Below are positions 8,568-19,700 of a DNA stretch of 64,000 nt, piece after piece. The stretch lies in contig NZ_AZDJ01000001.1 of the NCBI RefSeq assembly GCF_001434705.1, positions 228,193 through 292,192 on the forward strand, read 5' to 3'. Made by a program: the position numbers and the translations under genes. A model generated the notes under the pieces. The model was given only the letters and a program-made list of their open reading frames with translations. It did no database searches and was not told where the DNA came from. The DNA comes from Lacticaseibacillus nasuensis JCM 17158 (GTDB lineage Bacteria > Bacillota > Bacilli > Lactobacillales > Lactobacillaceae). Numbering within the stretch: the stretch's first letter is position 1; each line of letters opens with the position of its first letter.

Positions 8568-8568
8568 C

Positions 8569-9126
8569 ATGGCAAATCCAATTATCGAACAAGCAAAGCA
8601 GTCGATGGGTAAGTCCGAAGCCGCGCTGGAACGCGACTTAACCGGCATTCGCGCCGGGCGCGCCAACGCTGGCCTGTTAAACGGCATCGAGGTGGAATAC
8701 TACGGTACCCCAACGCCGTTGAACCAAATGGCCGCCATTACGATTCCCGAAGCCCGCGTGTTGATGATTACCCCTTACGACAAGTCCAGCCTTAAGGATA
8801 TCGAAGCGGCCATCAACATGAGCGACCTCGGCATCAACCCGGCCAATGACGGCTCTGCCATTCGCCTCGTGATTCCGCAGCTCACCGGTGAGCGTCGCCA
8901 GGAAATCGCCAAGGAAGTCGGCAAGCACGCCGAAGAGGCGAAGATTGCCATTCGCAACATCCGCCGCGACGCCTTGGACAAGCTGAAGAAGCAGGAAAAA
9001 GCCGGCGACATCACCGAAGACGACTTGCACCGCGCCGAGAAGGACATGCAAAAAGTGACCGACGACGCCGGCAAGAAAATCGATGAGATTGCTGCCGCGA
9101 AAGAAAAAGAAATTACCGAAGGCTAA
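8569..9126 (+). CDS. frr: Ribosome recycling factor
   Basis: The 185-residue length and the sequence match RRF, which splits post-termination ribosomes with EF-G. The segments [10 protein letters not shown] (residues 24-33), [23 protein letters not shown] and the C-terminal [14 protein letters not shown] helix are conserved. The start at 8569 has the ribosome site AAGGGAGAG and gives the canonical length; the frame extends upstream into pyrH but that is not used. In relatives uppS follows directly; here three accessory genes intervene. Confidence 0.98.
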   Translation: MANPIIEQAKQSMGKSEAALERDLTGIRAGRANAGLLNGIEVEYYGTPTPLNQMAAITIPEARVLMITPYDKSSLKDIEAAINMSDLGINPANDGSAIRLVIPQLTGERRQEIAKEVGKHAEEAKIAIRNIRRDALDKLKKQEKAGDITEDDLHRAEKDMQKVTDDAGKKIDEIAAAKEKEITEG

Positions 9127-9130
9127 TCCA

Positions 9131-9156
9131 AAGAGGCAGCGATGCCTCTTTTTTTT
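9131..9156 (+). terminator. Terminator after frr
   Basis: AAGAGGCA (9131-9138) pairs with TGCCTCTT (9143-9150), followed by a run of T. Confidence 0.88.
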
Positions 9157-9221
9157 GCCCGGAATCAGCCGCAGCGTGGTGCTTTCATGGTATATTTAGC
9201 GCAGAAAGTGGGGGAATGATG

Positions 9222-9974
9222 ATGAAATATTGTGAACATTGTGGGGCGGCCTTAACCGCAGCCGATAAGTTTTGCCCAAAGTGTGGCACGCCGGTTGCCG
9301 CCGCCACGACACCAGCGCCTGCACCACAAGCGGCCCAGCCAATCACCCCGATTGCGCCGGTGGCCGCCGCTCAACCAGCCAAGCCTAAGCGCACCAAGTG
9401 GCTGCTCGGCATCGGCGCGGCCGTCGTCGTCATTCTGGCCGCTGGCGGCTGGTGGTACACGCACCAACTGTATAATCTCACGCACTCGCGCTTCCGGCAG
9501 GCAACGGTTTACGCCTGGCAAGGCGAGAGCGGATCGCAGTTTGGTGGGGTCAGCCCGACTGGTCACAAAACTAACGTCGCCTACATGACCTTCACGCCCA
9601 ATGGCAAGGTGTATTGGGTGGCCATGACGAAGGTCGAAGCCGGCGTTTATCACGGCGTCGCCTCGACGGGCACTTACCAGCTTAAGCACAACCAGCTGAC
9701 CTTCCACCTGACGGCGAGAAGTTACGCGGTGCGCACGGATAGCGTCGCCAGCCTGATGACTAAAACGCCTAAGATTGCTTACAAGACCAATAGCAATGAC
9801 GGCACGTATTCATACAGCTTGGTGAAGGATCAGCTCTTTAAGTATGATTACACCAGCAAGGCGGGCAAGGTGTATCACGAAACCTTCAAGCCGACCGCCG
9901 CGCCGGTCACCGTCGATAAGGGTGGGTTCGATGCACAAAGCATTTTCACCCGCTGGCAAGCCGCTAAACACTAA
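9222..9974 (+). CDS. Zinc-ribbon single-pass membrane protein, paralogue 1 of 3
   Basis: The 250-residue protein has an N-terminal zinc ribbon (Cys4, Cys7, Cys18, Cys21), a Pro/Ala linker (residues 26-55), a basic stop (KPKRTK), one membrane helix (about 61-78) and a C-terminal domain of about 170 residues that should lie outside. The helix ends in GWWYTHQLYN, followed by HSRFRQATVYAWQG, shared with the next two genes. The start at 9222 was chosen over ATGs at 9216 and 9219 because GGGGGA is then properly spaced and all three paralogues begin MKYC. A possible extended -10 (TGGTATATT) is just upstream. No function can be assigned; zinc-ribbon-plus-helix layouts are common in uncharacterised Gram-positive envelope proteins. 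Confidence 0.8.
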   Translation: MKYCEHCGAALTAADKFCPKCGTPVAAATTPAPAPQAAQPITPIAPVAAAQPAKPKRTKWLLGIGAAVVVILAAGGWWYTHQLYNLTHSRFRQATVYAWQGESGSQFGGVSPTGHKTNVAYMTFTPNGKVYWVAMTKVEAGVYHGVASTGTYQLKHNQLTFHLTARSYAVRTDSVASLMTKTPKIAYKTNSNDGTYSYSLVKDQLFKYDYTSKAGKVYHETFKPTAAPVTVDKGGFDAQSIFTRWQAAKH

Positions 9975-9991
9975 CCTACCGGAGGAAATCG

Positions 9992-10789
9992 ATGAAATAT
10001 TGTTCAAATTGCGGCGCCGAGCTTACCCCAGGGGCGAAATTCTGTGATCAATGCGGGGTGGCGGTTGGCACCGTGGCCGAAACCGCCACGCCGGCCCCAA
10101 CGCCGCCGACGCCTGAGCAACCCAGCGCCATCAAACCACTGCCGGCAGCCCCACAGCAGCCGCGTCGAATTAAGTGGCGGCTGCTGCTCGTTGCCGCCGC
10201 GGTCGTGGTGCTAGTCGTCGGCGGTGGGTGGTGGTATACGCATCGCCTGTTTAACTTCAAGCACACGCGGTTTCGTCAGGCGACGACTTATGCGTGGCAA
10301 GGTGGCCACGACCAAGTGCAACTAGGTGGCGCAGACCCGACGATGCTGAAGAATGACAGAGAGTATTTTCAGTTTCTGCCCGATGGCAAGATGTATCATC
10401 TCTATATCTTCAAGGACAAAGGCAAGGGTCAATATTATAACTTTACCGTTAAGGCGGGCTCCTATCGGCTGACCAAGCATCAGCTTCGAATCAAGATGAC
10501 TGGCAAGATTTATTATGGGGCAGATCTCTCAATGGCCAAGCTAGTGACGAAAAAGCCACATTCTTTCACCCGGCTAGGGAGGAAATACAGACTCAGGGGG
10601 ACGTACCAGTTAGGACTCAGCCACGGGAACATGGCGAAGTACACGTTCGTGACAGAAAAAGGCGTGCATTCTAACGATACCTTTAAGCCCCACGCCAAAC
10701 CCGTGGCCGTGGCCAAGAACGGCGTCGACGTCCGCGCCATCTATCGACATTTGCAAAAATATTCTGAGCAAAATGGGGGAGACCAATGA
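9992..10789 (+). CDS. Zinc-ribbon single-pass membrane protein, paralogue 2 of 3
   Basis: The 265-residue product has the same layout as its neighbours: zinc ribbon (Cys4, Cys7, Cys18, Cys21), a Pro-rich linker (30-56), one membrane helix (about 63-80), then GWWYTHRLFNFKHTRFRQATTYAWQG and a predicted external domain. That domain is richer in Lys and Tyr than in paralogue 1 and has diverged strongly, though spaced pairs such as AGSYRLTKHQL and DTFKPHAKPVAV still align. The ribosome site is CCGGAGGAAATCG. It starts 17 bp after paralogue 1 and its last four bases overlap paralogue 3, indicating one transcript. Function unknown. Confidence 0.8.
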   Translation: MKYCSNCGAELTPGAKFCDQCGVAVGTVAETATPAPTPPTPEQPSAIKPLPAAPQQPRRIKWRLLLVAAAVVVLVVGGGWWYTHRLFNFKHTRFRQATTYAWQGGHDQVQLGGADPTMLKNDREYFQFLPDGKMYHLYIFKDKGKGQYYNFTVKAGSYRLTKHQLRIKMTGKIYYGADLSMAKLVTKKPHSFTRLGRKYRLRGTYQLGLSHGNMAKYTFVTEKGVHSNDTFKPHAKPVAVAKNGVDVRAIYRHLQKYSEQNGGDQ

Positions 10790-11616
10790 AATATTGTCCG
10801 AATTGCGGCGCCGAGCTGGTGCCTGGCGCAAAGTTCTGTGCCAATTGTGGGGCCGTCGTGGGCGCTGTGACCGCGCCCGCCCAACCCGCGCCGACCACGC
10901 AACCGAGTCAACCACAACCCGCGGCCACACCAACCCAACCGCAGGCGCCACAGCCGCCAACCGCGGTGCCACCGACGCCCCCGACTGGGGTGGCGCCGGT
11001 GCCGGCTGCGCCGCGCCGCCGCGGCAAGAAATTGTGGTGGTTGCTTGCCGCCGCCGTGGTGGTGATTGCCGCCGGGGCCGGCTGGTGGTACACCCATCAG
11101 TTGTATAACCTCGGGCACACGCGGTTTCGGCAGTCGACGGTGTACGCATTTACGAATAACAAAGAAGATTCTGCCGTCGGCGTGTCGGCACGGACGGCTA
11201 AGGATAGTCGGGCGTATTTCCAGTTCAACCCGAATGGCAGCGTCAACGTGTCTGTCCTTTATCGCGAAGACAGCACGCACGTGGTCGCCTGGGTCACCGC
11301 CGGCACGTACCGACTGCAAAACGGCCGGGTGCTGGCGACGATGCGCGACACGGGGTATGGCGCGCAAGGCAAGACGTATTCAAAACTCTTTACTGAGCAG
11401 TTAAAGAAAAGCAACACGGGCAAACAAGGCGGGGAAAAAGGCGTGTACAACCTGACGCTTTCCGGCAATTATGCGACCACCTTGAGTTTTACGCTGCCGC
11501 ACGCCGCTAAGGCACAGCGCATTAAAGTCAAGGCGCCGTCGCCGGCCGTGCCGGGCAAACAGGCGGCCTTTGATGCCGCCGCCTTGATGGTCCGCATCCA
11601 AGCCGCGCGTAAATAA
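10786..11616 (+). CDS. Zinc-ribbon single-pass membrane protein, paralogue 3 of 3
   Basis: The 276-residue protein repeats the plan of the two genes before it: zinc ribbon (Cys4, Cys7, Cys18, Cys21), the longest Pro/Gln/Ala/Thr linker of the set (about 30-77), a basic RRRGKK stop, a membrane helix (about 84-100) and GWWYTHQLYNLGHTRFRQSTVYAF before an external domain. It starts inside the stop of paralogue 2 (ATGA overlap), with GGGGGAG as ribosome site, so translation is probably coupled. A hairpin terminator follows. Function unknown; the linker length and external domain are the most variable parts among the three. Confidence 0.8.
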   Translation: MKYCPNCGAELVPGAKFCANCGAVVGAVTAPAQPAPTTQPSQPQPAATPTQPQAPQPPTAVPPTPPTGVAPVPAAPRRRGKKLWWLLAAAVVVIAAGAGWWYTHQLYNLGHTRFRQSTVYAFTNNKEDSAVGVSARTAKDSRAYFQFNPNGSVNVSVLYREDSTHVVAWVTAGTYRLQNGRVLATMRDTGYGAQGKTYSKLFTEQLKKSNTGKQGGEKGVYNLTLSGNYATTLSFTLPHAAKAQRIKVKAPSPAVPGKQAAFDAAALMVRIQAARK

Positions 11617-11633
11617 TCGAGCAGGAAGACGCA

Positions 11634-11663
11634 AAGTTGCGTTTTCCTTTTTTCGTGGCCGCT
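11634..11663 (+). terminator. Terminator after the zinc-ribbon gene array
   Basis: GGAA-ACGCAA pairs with TTGCGT-TTCC around a short loop, followed by a T-rich run. Confidence 0.75.
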
Positions 11664-11685
11664 TATACCCGGCGTGCGGCGGCTC

Positions 11686-11694
11686 TGCTATAAT
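11686..11694 (+). promoter_or_regulatory. uppS operon promoter (extended -10)
   Basis: TGC followed by TATAAT (11689-11694) forms an extended -10; there is no good -35. It overlaps the ATG at 11693, which argues against that codon as the uppS start. Confidence 0.6.
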
Positions 11695-11728
11695 GAACCA
11701 GTATGACTTAACGCAGGGAGGAACAATC

Positions 11729-12469
11729 GTGGCTAAACAACCCACACTCGATCCGGCGCGGCTGCCGGCACACGTGGCCATTATTATGGATGGCAACGGG
11801 CGCTGGGCCAAGCGGCGGTTCTTGCCACGCGTGGCGGGGCACAAGCAAGGCATGGAAAACGTCAAGACCATCACCATGGCGGCCAGCCACCTTGGCATCA
11901 AGTGCCTGACGCTCTACGCGTTTTCCACCGAAAACTGGAAGCGGCCCGATAGCGAGGTCGGCTACTTGATGAAGTTACCGGTCGATTTTTTCAACGTGTT
12001 CATGCCCGACTTGATTAAAGAAAACGTCCGCGTACAGGTGATGGGGGAGCTCGACGCCTTGCCGGCCGCCACGCGCCAAGCCGCCGAAGCCGCGATGGCC
12101 GACACCGCTAAGAACACCGGCATGATTCTCAACTTCGCCTTGAACTATGGCGGCCGCGACGAGTTGGTTCTAGCGACGCAACAAATTGCGCAAGCCGCCG
12201 CCGCGGGGCAACTCGACCCCGCCACCATCGACGCGAGCACGGTGGCCAGCCACTTGATGACCGCCCCGCTGGGAAAGTTAGCCGATCCGGACTTGCTGAT
12301 TCGCACCAGCGGCGAGGAGCGCATCTCGAATTTCTTGCTGTGGCAGCTGGCGTATAGCGAGCTTGTCTTTACGGATTTGTACTGGCCGGACTTTACCCCG
12401 GCGGCGCTAGAAGCAGCCATTCTCGAGTATCAGCAACGCGATCGGCGCTTTGGTGGCTTAAACTCATAA
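11729..12469 (+). CDS. uppS: Undecaprenyl diphosphate synthase (cis-prenyltransferase)
   Basis: The 246-residue enzyme condenses isopentenyl diphosphate units onto farnesyl diphosphate to give the C55 lipid carrier for cell-wall synthesis. The catalytic Asp21 sits in IIMDGNGRWAKRR (residues 18-30). Other family blocks are TLYAFSTENWKRP, LNFALNYGGRDE and PDLLIRTSGEERISNFLLWQLAYSE. The start is GTG at 11729, preceded by GGGAGGA; the in-frame ATG at 11693 overlaps the promoter. cdsA follows after 17 bp. Genes for isoprenoid precursors are not in the window. Confidence 0.95.
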   Translation: MAKQPTLDPARLPAHVAIIMDGNGRWAKRRFLPRVAGHKQGMENVKTITMAASHLGIKCLTLYAFSTENWKRPDSEVGYLMKLPVDFFNVFMPDLIKENVRVQVMGELDALPAATRQAAEAAMADTAKNTGMILNFALNYGGRDELVLATQQIAQAAAAGQLDPATIDASTVASHLMTAPLGKLADPDLLIRTSGEERISNFLLWQLAYSELVFTDLYWPDFTPAALEAAILEYQQRDRRFGGLNS

Positions 12470-12486
12470 CTGGAGGAACCTTTTTT

Positions 12487-13275
12487 ATGAAGCAACGAAT
12501 CATCACGGCTGTGGTCGCCTTGATCATTTTCATTCCGATTTTGATCGCCGGCGGCTTGTGGCTCGAAGTGGCCGCCTGCGCCTTGGCGGTGATCGCCATG
12601 TCCGAAATCTTTATCATGCGCAAACGCGTCATCGTTTCCGGCGACTTTCTCGTCGCGGCGCTCGGCGTGTTGGCAGTGACGGTGCCTGACCGGTTTTACG
12701 GCTGGCTGCCCAGCCACCTCACCCGCCTCGACGTGATTTACGTCATCATCGTGGTGTTGCTCTTGGTCACCGTGGCCAGCAAGAACCGCACGACCTACGA
12801 TGACGTGGCGGTGGTGGCGCTGTCGGTATTTTACATCGGCACCGGGTTCCACAACCTGATTGCCGTGCGCAACGGCGCGGGGCTAGACACCTTGTTGTTC
12901 GCCTTGATTCTAGTGTGGCTCACCGATTCCGGCGCGTACTTTATCGGCCGCGCATTCGGCAAGCACAAGCTGTGGCCGGCCATTAGCCCGAATAAAACTT
13001 GGGAAGGCAGCATCGGCGGCAATCTCGTCGCTGTGATTTTCGCCGCCATCTACATTCAATTCCAGCCGCAACTCTATAGCTTCTGGCCAATGCTTGGCAT
13101 CGCGTTGTTCCTGTCGATCATGGGCTCGCTGGGCGACCTGATCGAATCCGCCTTGAAGCGCTACTACGGCGTGAAGGACTCCGGCAAAATTCTGCCGGGT
13201 CACGGCGGCATCTTGGATCGCTTCGACAGTTTATTGTTAGTGCTGCCAATGCTGCACCTGTTGGGGATGGCATAA
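12487..13275 (+). CDS. cdsA: Phosphatidate cytidylyltransferase (CDP-diglyceride synthase)
   Basis: The 262-residue membrane protein has about seven to eight hydrophobic helices and makes CDP-diacylglycerol from phosphatidic acid and CTP, the branch point of phospholipid synthesis. The family signature is seen near the C-terminus as GSLGDLIESALKRYYGVKDSGKILPGHGG, and the segment ISPNKTWEG (residues about 167-175) is also diagnostic. The ribosome site is CTGGAGGAACC. It lies between uppS and rseP without an intervening dxr gene, as in mevalonate-using lactobacilli. Confidence 0.95.
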   Translation: MKQRIITAVVALIIFIPILIAGGLWLEVAACALAVIAMSEIFIMRKRVIVSGDFLVAALGVLAVTVPDRFYGWLPSHLTRLDVIYVIIVVLLLVTVASKNRTTYDDVAVVALSVFYIGTGFHNLIAVRNGAGLDTLLFALILVWLTDSGAYFIGRAFGKHKLWPAISPNKTWEGSIGGNLVAVIFAAIYIQFQPQLYSFWPMLGIALFLSIMGSLGDLIESALKRYYGVKDSGKILPGHGGILDRFDSLLLVLPMLHLLGMA

Positions 13276-13307
13276 GCTTGGCTTTACTTCATTAAGGAGG
13301 TGGCGAC

Positions 13308-14555
13308 ATGGCCACAATTATTGCGTTTATCGTGGTATTTTTCGTGCTTGTGCTCGTGCACGAATTCGGCCACTTCATTTTTGCCAAACGCTCCGGCATC
13401 TTGGTCCGCGAGTTTTCCATCGGCATGGGCCCCAAGTTGATTGCCACGCGGCGCAATCACACCACCTACACGTTGCGGCTGTTGCCGCTGGGCGGTTATG
13501 TCCGCATGGCCGGGTGGCAGGATGAGGACGACGAGATCAAACCCGGCACGCAGTTAGCCATTGAGCTCAACTCGGCCGGCGTCGTCACGCGCATCAACAC
13601 CAGCGATAAAACGACGCTACAAGGCGGCATTCCCGTGCAAGTCGGCAAGGTCGATTTGACCCACGACTTGGTGATTGAAGGCTACGCCAACGGCAACGAA
13701 GACGAGCTGCAACACTGGGCCGTCGATCACGATGCCACGATTATCGAACCGGACGGCACCGAGGTCATCATCGCCCCGGAAGACGTGCAGTTTCAAAACG
13801 CCAGCATCTGGAAGCGCCTGCTGGTGAACTTCGCCGGGCCGATGAATAATTTCATCCTCGCGATTCTGGTGTTCATCGGCGTCGGGGCCGTCGCCGGCGT
13901 CCAGCAACTCGACACCAATCAAATCGGCCAGATCGTCCAGGCCTCGCCGGCGGCTAAGGCCGGGTTACCCGCCAACGCCACCATCATCAGCGTTAACGGC
14001 AAGCAGGTCGCCAGCTTCACGGCCATCGCCAACCAAGTCGGCAAAACGGCGAAGGGCGACGCGGTTCGCTTGCGGTATCGTGCGCCTGGCAGTCAAGCCG
14101 TTAAGTCGTTAGCGATTCAGCCGAAGTCCGGCACGATTGGGATTTATCCCAGCATCACGCATAATTTTGGTACCGCGGTGGCATACGGCTTTAGCGAAAC
14201 CTGGAGCATCGCCACGCGCATTTTCCACGTGCTCGGGCAAATGGTCACCGGCCACTTCTCGTTGAACAAGCTCGCCGGGCCGGTGGGTATCTACACGATG
14301 ACCAGCCAGGCGGCCAGCGGTGGGGTGATGAGCCTCGTCGTGTTCGCGGCGTACCTCAGCGTCAACTTAGGCGTCATGAACCTGATCCCGATTCCCGTGC
14401 TCGATGGCGGCAAGATCCTGCTGAACCTGATCGAGCTCATTCGCCGCAAGCCGCTGTCGCAGGAAAAAGAAGGGCTGGTCACGCTGATTGGCGCCGGCGC
14501 CATGGTGCTGTTGATGATTGCCGTGACAATCAATGATATTATGCGGCAGTTTTAG
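13308..14555 (+). CDS. rseP: Site-2 intramembrane zinc metalloprotease (RseP/RasP family)
   Basis: The 415-residue protein is an M50-family regulated intramembrane protease that cuts membrane-anchored anti-sigma factors and remnant signal peptides. The zinc motif HEFGH is at residues 18-22 in the first helix, and the third ligand is in NLIPIPVLDGGKIL near the C-terminus. A PDZ domain occupies roughly residues 200-275 (VQASPAAKAGLPANATIISVNGKQV). The ribosome site is AAGGAGGTGGCGAC. The three-copy structured repeat array follows at once. Confidence 0.95.
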   Translation: MATIIAFIVVFFVLVLVHEFGHFIFAKRSGILVREFSIGMGPKLIATRRNHTTYTLRLLPLGGYVRMAGWQDEDDEIKPGTQLAIELNSAGVVTRINTSDKTTLQGGIPVQVGKVDLTHDLVIEGYANGNEDELQHWAVDHDATIIEPDGTEVIIAPEDVQFQNASIWKRLLVNFAGPMNNFILAILVFIGVGAVAGVQQLDTNQIGQIVQASPAAKAGLPANATIISVNGKQVASFTAIANQVGKTAKGDAVRLRYRAPGSQAVKSLAIQPKSGTIGIYPSITHNFGTAVAYGFSETWSIATRIFHVLGQMVTGHFSLNKLAGPVGIYTMTSQAASGGVMSLVVFAAYLSVNLGVMNLIPIPVLDGGKILLNLIELIRRKPLSQEKEGLVTLIGAGAMVLLMIAVTINDIMRQF

Positions 14556-14572
14556 CGGGGTGCTTGCAACTT

Positions 14573-14697
14573 AATCGTGTTCGCCGGGGCAAGAAACTCC
14601 GCGTAAGTCCACCTGAGCACTCGAAGCGCAAAACCCGCGCTTCAAGCACTCAGGCGGCGCTTACGCTCCGCTTCTTAACCGCCCCGGCTCACAACTT
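14573..14697 (+). repeat. Structured repeat family, copy A (rseP-proS spacer)
   Basis: This 125-nt unit starts AATCGTGTTCGC and ends CTCACAACTT. Paired segments are GCCGGGGC/GCCCCGGC (outer), CGTAAG/CTTACG (middle), CCTGAG/CTCAGG and GAAGCGC/GCGCTTC (tip, loop AAAACCC). Fixed blocks are AGGCGGCGC and GCTCCG on the right arm. It contains no convincing gene. Confidence 0.8.
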
Positions 14698-14820
14698 AAT
14701 CGTGTTCGCGAAGGCAGCGGACTGCACGTAGGACCACCTGAGCACCGAAGCACAAAACCCGTGCTTCAGCACTCAGGCGGCGCCTACGCTCCGTCCGCTA
14801 ACCGCCTTCGCTCACAACTT
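14698..14820 (+). repeat. Structured repeat family, copy B (rseP-proS spacer)
   Basis: This 123-nt unit is tandem with copy A. Its stems differ in sequence but still pair: GCGAAGGC/GCCTTCGC, AGCGGAC/GTCCGCT, CGTAGG/CCTACG, CCTGAG/CTCAGG and GAAGCAC/GTGCTTC. The blocks AATCGTGTTCGC, ACCACCTGAGCAC, AGGCGGCGC, GCTCCG and CTCACAACTT are unchanged from copy A or nearly so. Confidence 0.8.
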
Positions 14821-16678
<1,858 letters not shown>

Positions 16679-16683
16679 CCGAC

Positions 16684-16711
16684 AACGAGGCGGCACCTGC
16701 CGCCTCGTTTT
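16684..16711 (+). terminator. Terminator after proS
   Basis: AACGAGGCGGC (16684-16694) pairs with GCCGCCTCGTT (16699-16709), followed by TTTTG. Confidence 0.8.
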
Positions 16712-16716
16712 GCGTC

Positions 16717-16745
16717 TTGTTCACGCTCGGCAATCGGGTTACGAT
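16717..16745 (+). promoter_or_regulatory. polC promoter
   Basis: TTGTTC (16717-16722) and TACGAT (16740-16745) are separated by 17 bp, directly after the proS terminator and 32 bp before the polC start. Confidence 0.65.
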
Positions 16746-16777
16746 AGACGCAACATGATTCAGAAAGGGTGGCTCAC

Positions 16778-19700
16778 TTGGCACTAAGTAAGGGCGACAT
16801 GTTTCAAAAATTACTCTCCCAGCTGCAACTGCCGCAAGACGTGGCGGCGTATCCGGGATTTGCTGAAGGCACTGTGGAAACCGTCGTCGCGCACTTGAAA
16901 TCGCGGCGGTACGATTTCACCATTGGTTTGCCCGACATTTTGCCGGTGCAGATTTTTACGACCTTTTCCCAGCACCTGACGCTGGCCTTCAAGGACATCG
17001 CGCAGGTATCGCTGACGATTCAAACCACCGCGCCCCAGGTGACGCAAGGCTTGATCAATGGTTACTGGTCCTATGTGGTGGCGCACGCCGGCATCGACTC
17101 GAGTCTGGTGCGTGAAGCCTGCGAGAAACAAACCCCGCAGCTGCAAGGCAGTCGGGTGACGCTCATGGCCGCCAACGAAGTCGTGCAAGGCTTCTTGGTG
17201 AAGCAGGGGCTCGGCAAACTCACCGAAGCCTACCAGCGGGTTGGCTTCCCGGATCTCCACCTGGAGGCGCTGGTTGACGCCGCGCAATCCGAGGCCAAGG
17301 AAGCGGCGATGCGCGCCAAGCACGCGCAAGAAACTGCCGAGCTGGCCCAGCGCGCCGCCGCGGTGGTGCAAGAGCGCGAACAGGCGCAGCGCAATCATCC
17401 GGGCGCCAGCGGGCCGGTTCAACTCGGCCGCGGCTTGAAGCTCGATGAACCCGCGCAGCAAATGAGCAGCATCACCGAAGAGGAACGCTCGGTCATCATC
17501 GAAGGCTATGTCTTCAACTACGAGGTGCGCACCTTGCGCTCCAACCGCAAGTTGATGATGCTCAAAATCACCGACTACACCAGCTCGTTTTTGGTGAAAA
17601 AATTCTCCAACGGGGCCGAAGACGAGGCGATTTTCGACCAGATTCACGAAGGCATGTGGTTGCGTGTGCGCGGGTCGGTGCAAGAAGATAACTTCTCGCG
17701 CGAGCTCACCGTCATGGCCAACGACATTCAAGAAGTGGCGCATCCGGTGAAGCAGGACACGGCCGCCGGCGACAAGCGCATCGAGTTGCACCTGCACACG
17801 AACATGTCGCAAATGGATGCCATCACCGGCATCGGGGATTATATTCGGCGCGCCGCCGACTGGGGGCACCCGGCCATCGGCGTGACGGATCACGCCGGCT
17901 TGCAGGCGTATCCCGAGGCGCACACCGCCGCGGCCAAGGCCGGCATCAAAATGCTGTACGGCGTGGAAATTAACCTGGTCGATGACGGCTCACCGGTGGC
18001 GTTTAACGCCAATCAACCTGTCGACTTGGCCGGCGCCACCTATGTCGTCTTCGACCTGGAAACCACGGGGCTGTCCGCCGTTTACGACAAGATTATCGAA
18101 GTTGCGGCGGTGAAGATGCAAGACGGCAAGGTCATCGACTCGTTTGAAGAGCTGATCGACCCTGGTTTTCCTTTGTCCGAATTCACCATTAACCTGACGC
18201 ACATCACCGACGACATGGTGCACGGTAGCAAAACCGAGGCCACCGTGTTGCAACAGTTCCGTGAATTTAGCGCGGACACGATTCTGGTGGGCCACAACGT
18301 CACCTTTGATGTTGGCTTCATGAATGCCGGTTACGACCGGCTCGGCGAAGCGCAGATTGAAAATCCGGTAATCGACACCCTCGAGTTGTCGCGGATGCTG
18401 CACCCGGAGCGCAAGAACCACAAGCTCGACACCTTGACCAAGGCCTACAAGATTTCGCTGGACCATCACCACCGGGCCAACGCCGACTCCGAGGCCACGG
18501 GGTATTTGTTGTACGCGCTGGCCAAAGAAGCCGCGGCCAAGTACAACATCACGCGACTCGACCAACTCAACAGCCGCATCGGCATGGACTCGGCTTACAA
18601 GCAAAGCCGCCCCAGCCACGCGATTGTTTACGCGAAGACGCAAGCGGGGTTGAAGAACTTGTTCAAGCTCGTGTCGCTCAGCAACGTGAAGTATTATTAC
18701 CGTCTGCCGCGCGTGCCGCGTAGCCAACTGGTAAAGTTGCGCGAAGGTCTGATCGTCGGCTCGGCATGTTCGTCCGGGGAAGTCTTCACCGCGATGATGC
18801 AAAAAGGCTATGCCGCCGCTGCCGAAAAGGCGAAGTTCTACGACTACCTCGAGGTGCAACCGCCCGCGGTGTATGCGCCGCTGATTGAAAGCGGCTTGAT
18901 TCAAGACGACGCCCATTTGCGCGAAATCATCGAGCAGATCGTTAAGATTGGCGCCGCGCAAGACAAGCCGGTGGTGGCCACCGGGGATGCGCATTACCTC
19001 GACGAAAATGACGCGATTTACCGCAAGATTTTGATTCACAGCCAGGGCGGGGCCAATCCGTTGAACCGCCATGAGCTGCCTGACGTGCATTTCCGCACCA
19101 CCGCGGAAATGTTAGACGCCTTTAGTTGGCTTGGGGCCGACGTCGCCGAGCAACTGGTGGTCACCAACACGCACACCGTGGCCGACTGGATCGATGGCGA
19201 CATCACCCCCGTGAAGGACAAACTCTACACGCCGGAAATTCCCGGCGTTGACGAGCACCTGCGCGAAGACGTGATGCAAACGGCGCACAAGCTTTACGGC
19301 GATCCGTTGCCGGCAATCGTGCAGGCGCGGCTGGACAAGGAGCTCAAGTCGATTATCGGCAACGGGTTCTCGGTGATTTATAACATCGCCCAGCAGCTGG
19401 TGTTGAAGTCCAACAAGGACGGCTACCTGGTTGGCTCGCGGGGGTCTGTTGGCTCCAGCTTGGCGGCGACGATGTCCGGCATCACGGAGATCAATCCGTT
19501 GCCGCCACATTACCGCTGCCCGAACTGCCAGTACTCCCAGTTTTTTACTAAGGGCGAATACGGCTCAGGCTACGACTTACCCGACAAGGCCTGCCCAAAG
19601 TGTGGCGCCAATCTACACAAGGACGGCCAAGACATTCCGTTTGAAACCTTCCTGGGCTTCCACGGCGACAAAGTACCCGATATCGACTTGAACTTTTCCG

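Noticed and set aside
17990..19090. A 366-codon minus-strand frame opposite polC
   Set aside because: It is antisense to conserved PHP, exonuclease and polymerase motifs and has no start signals.
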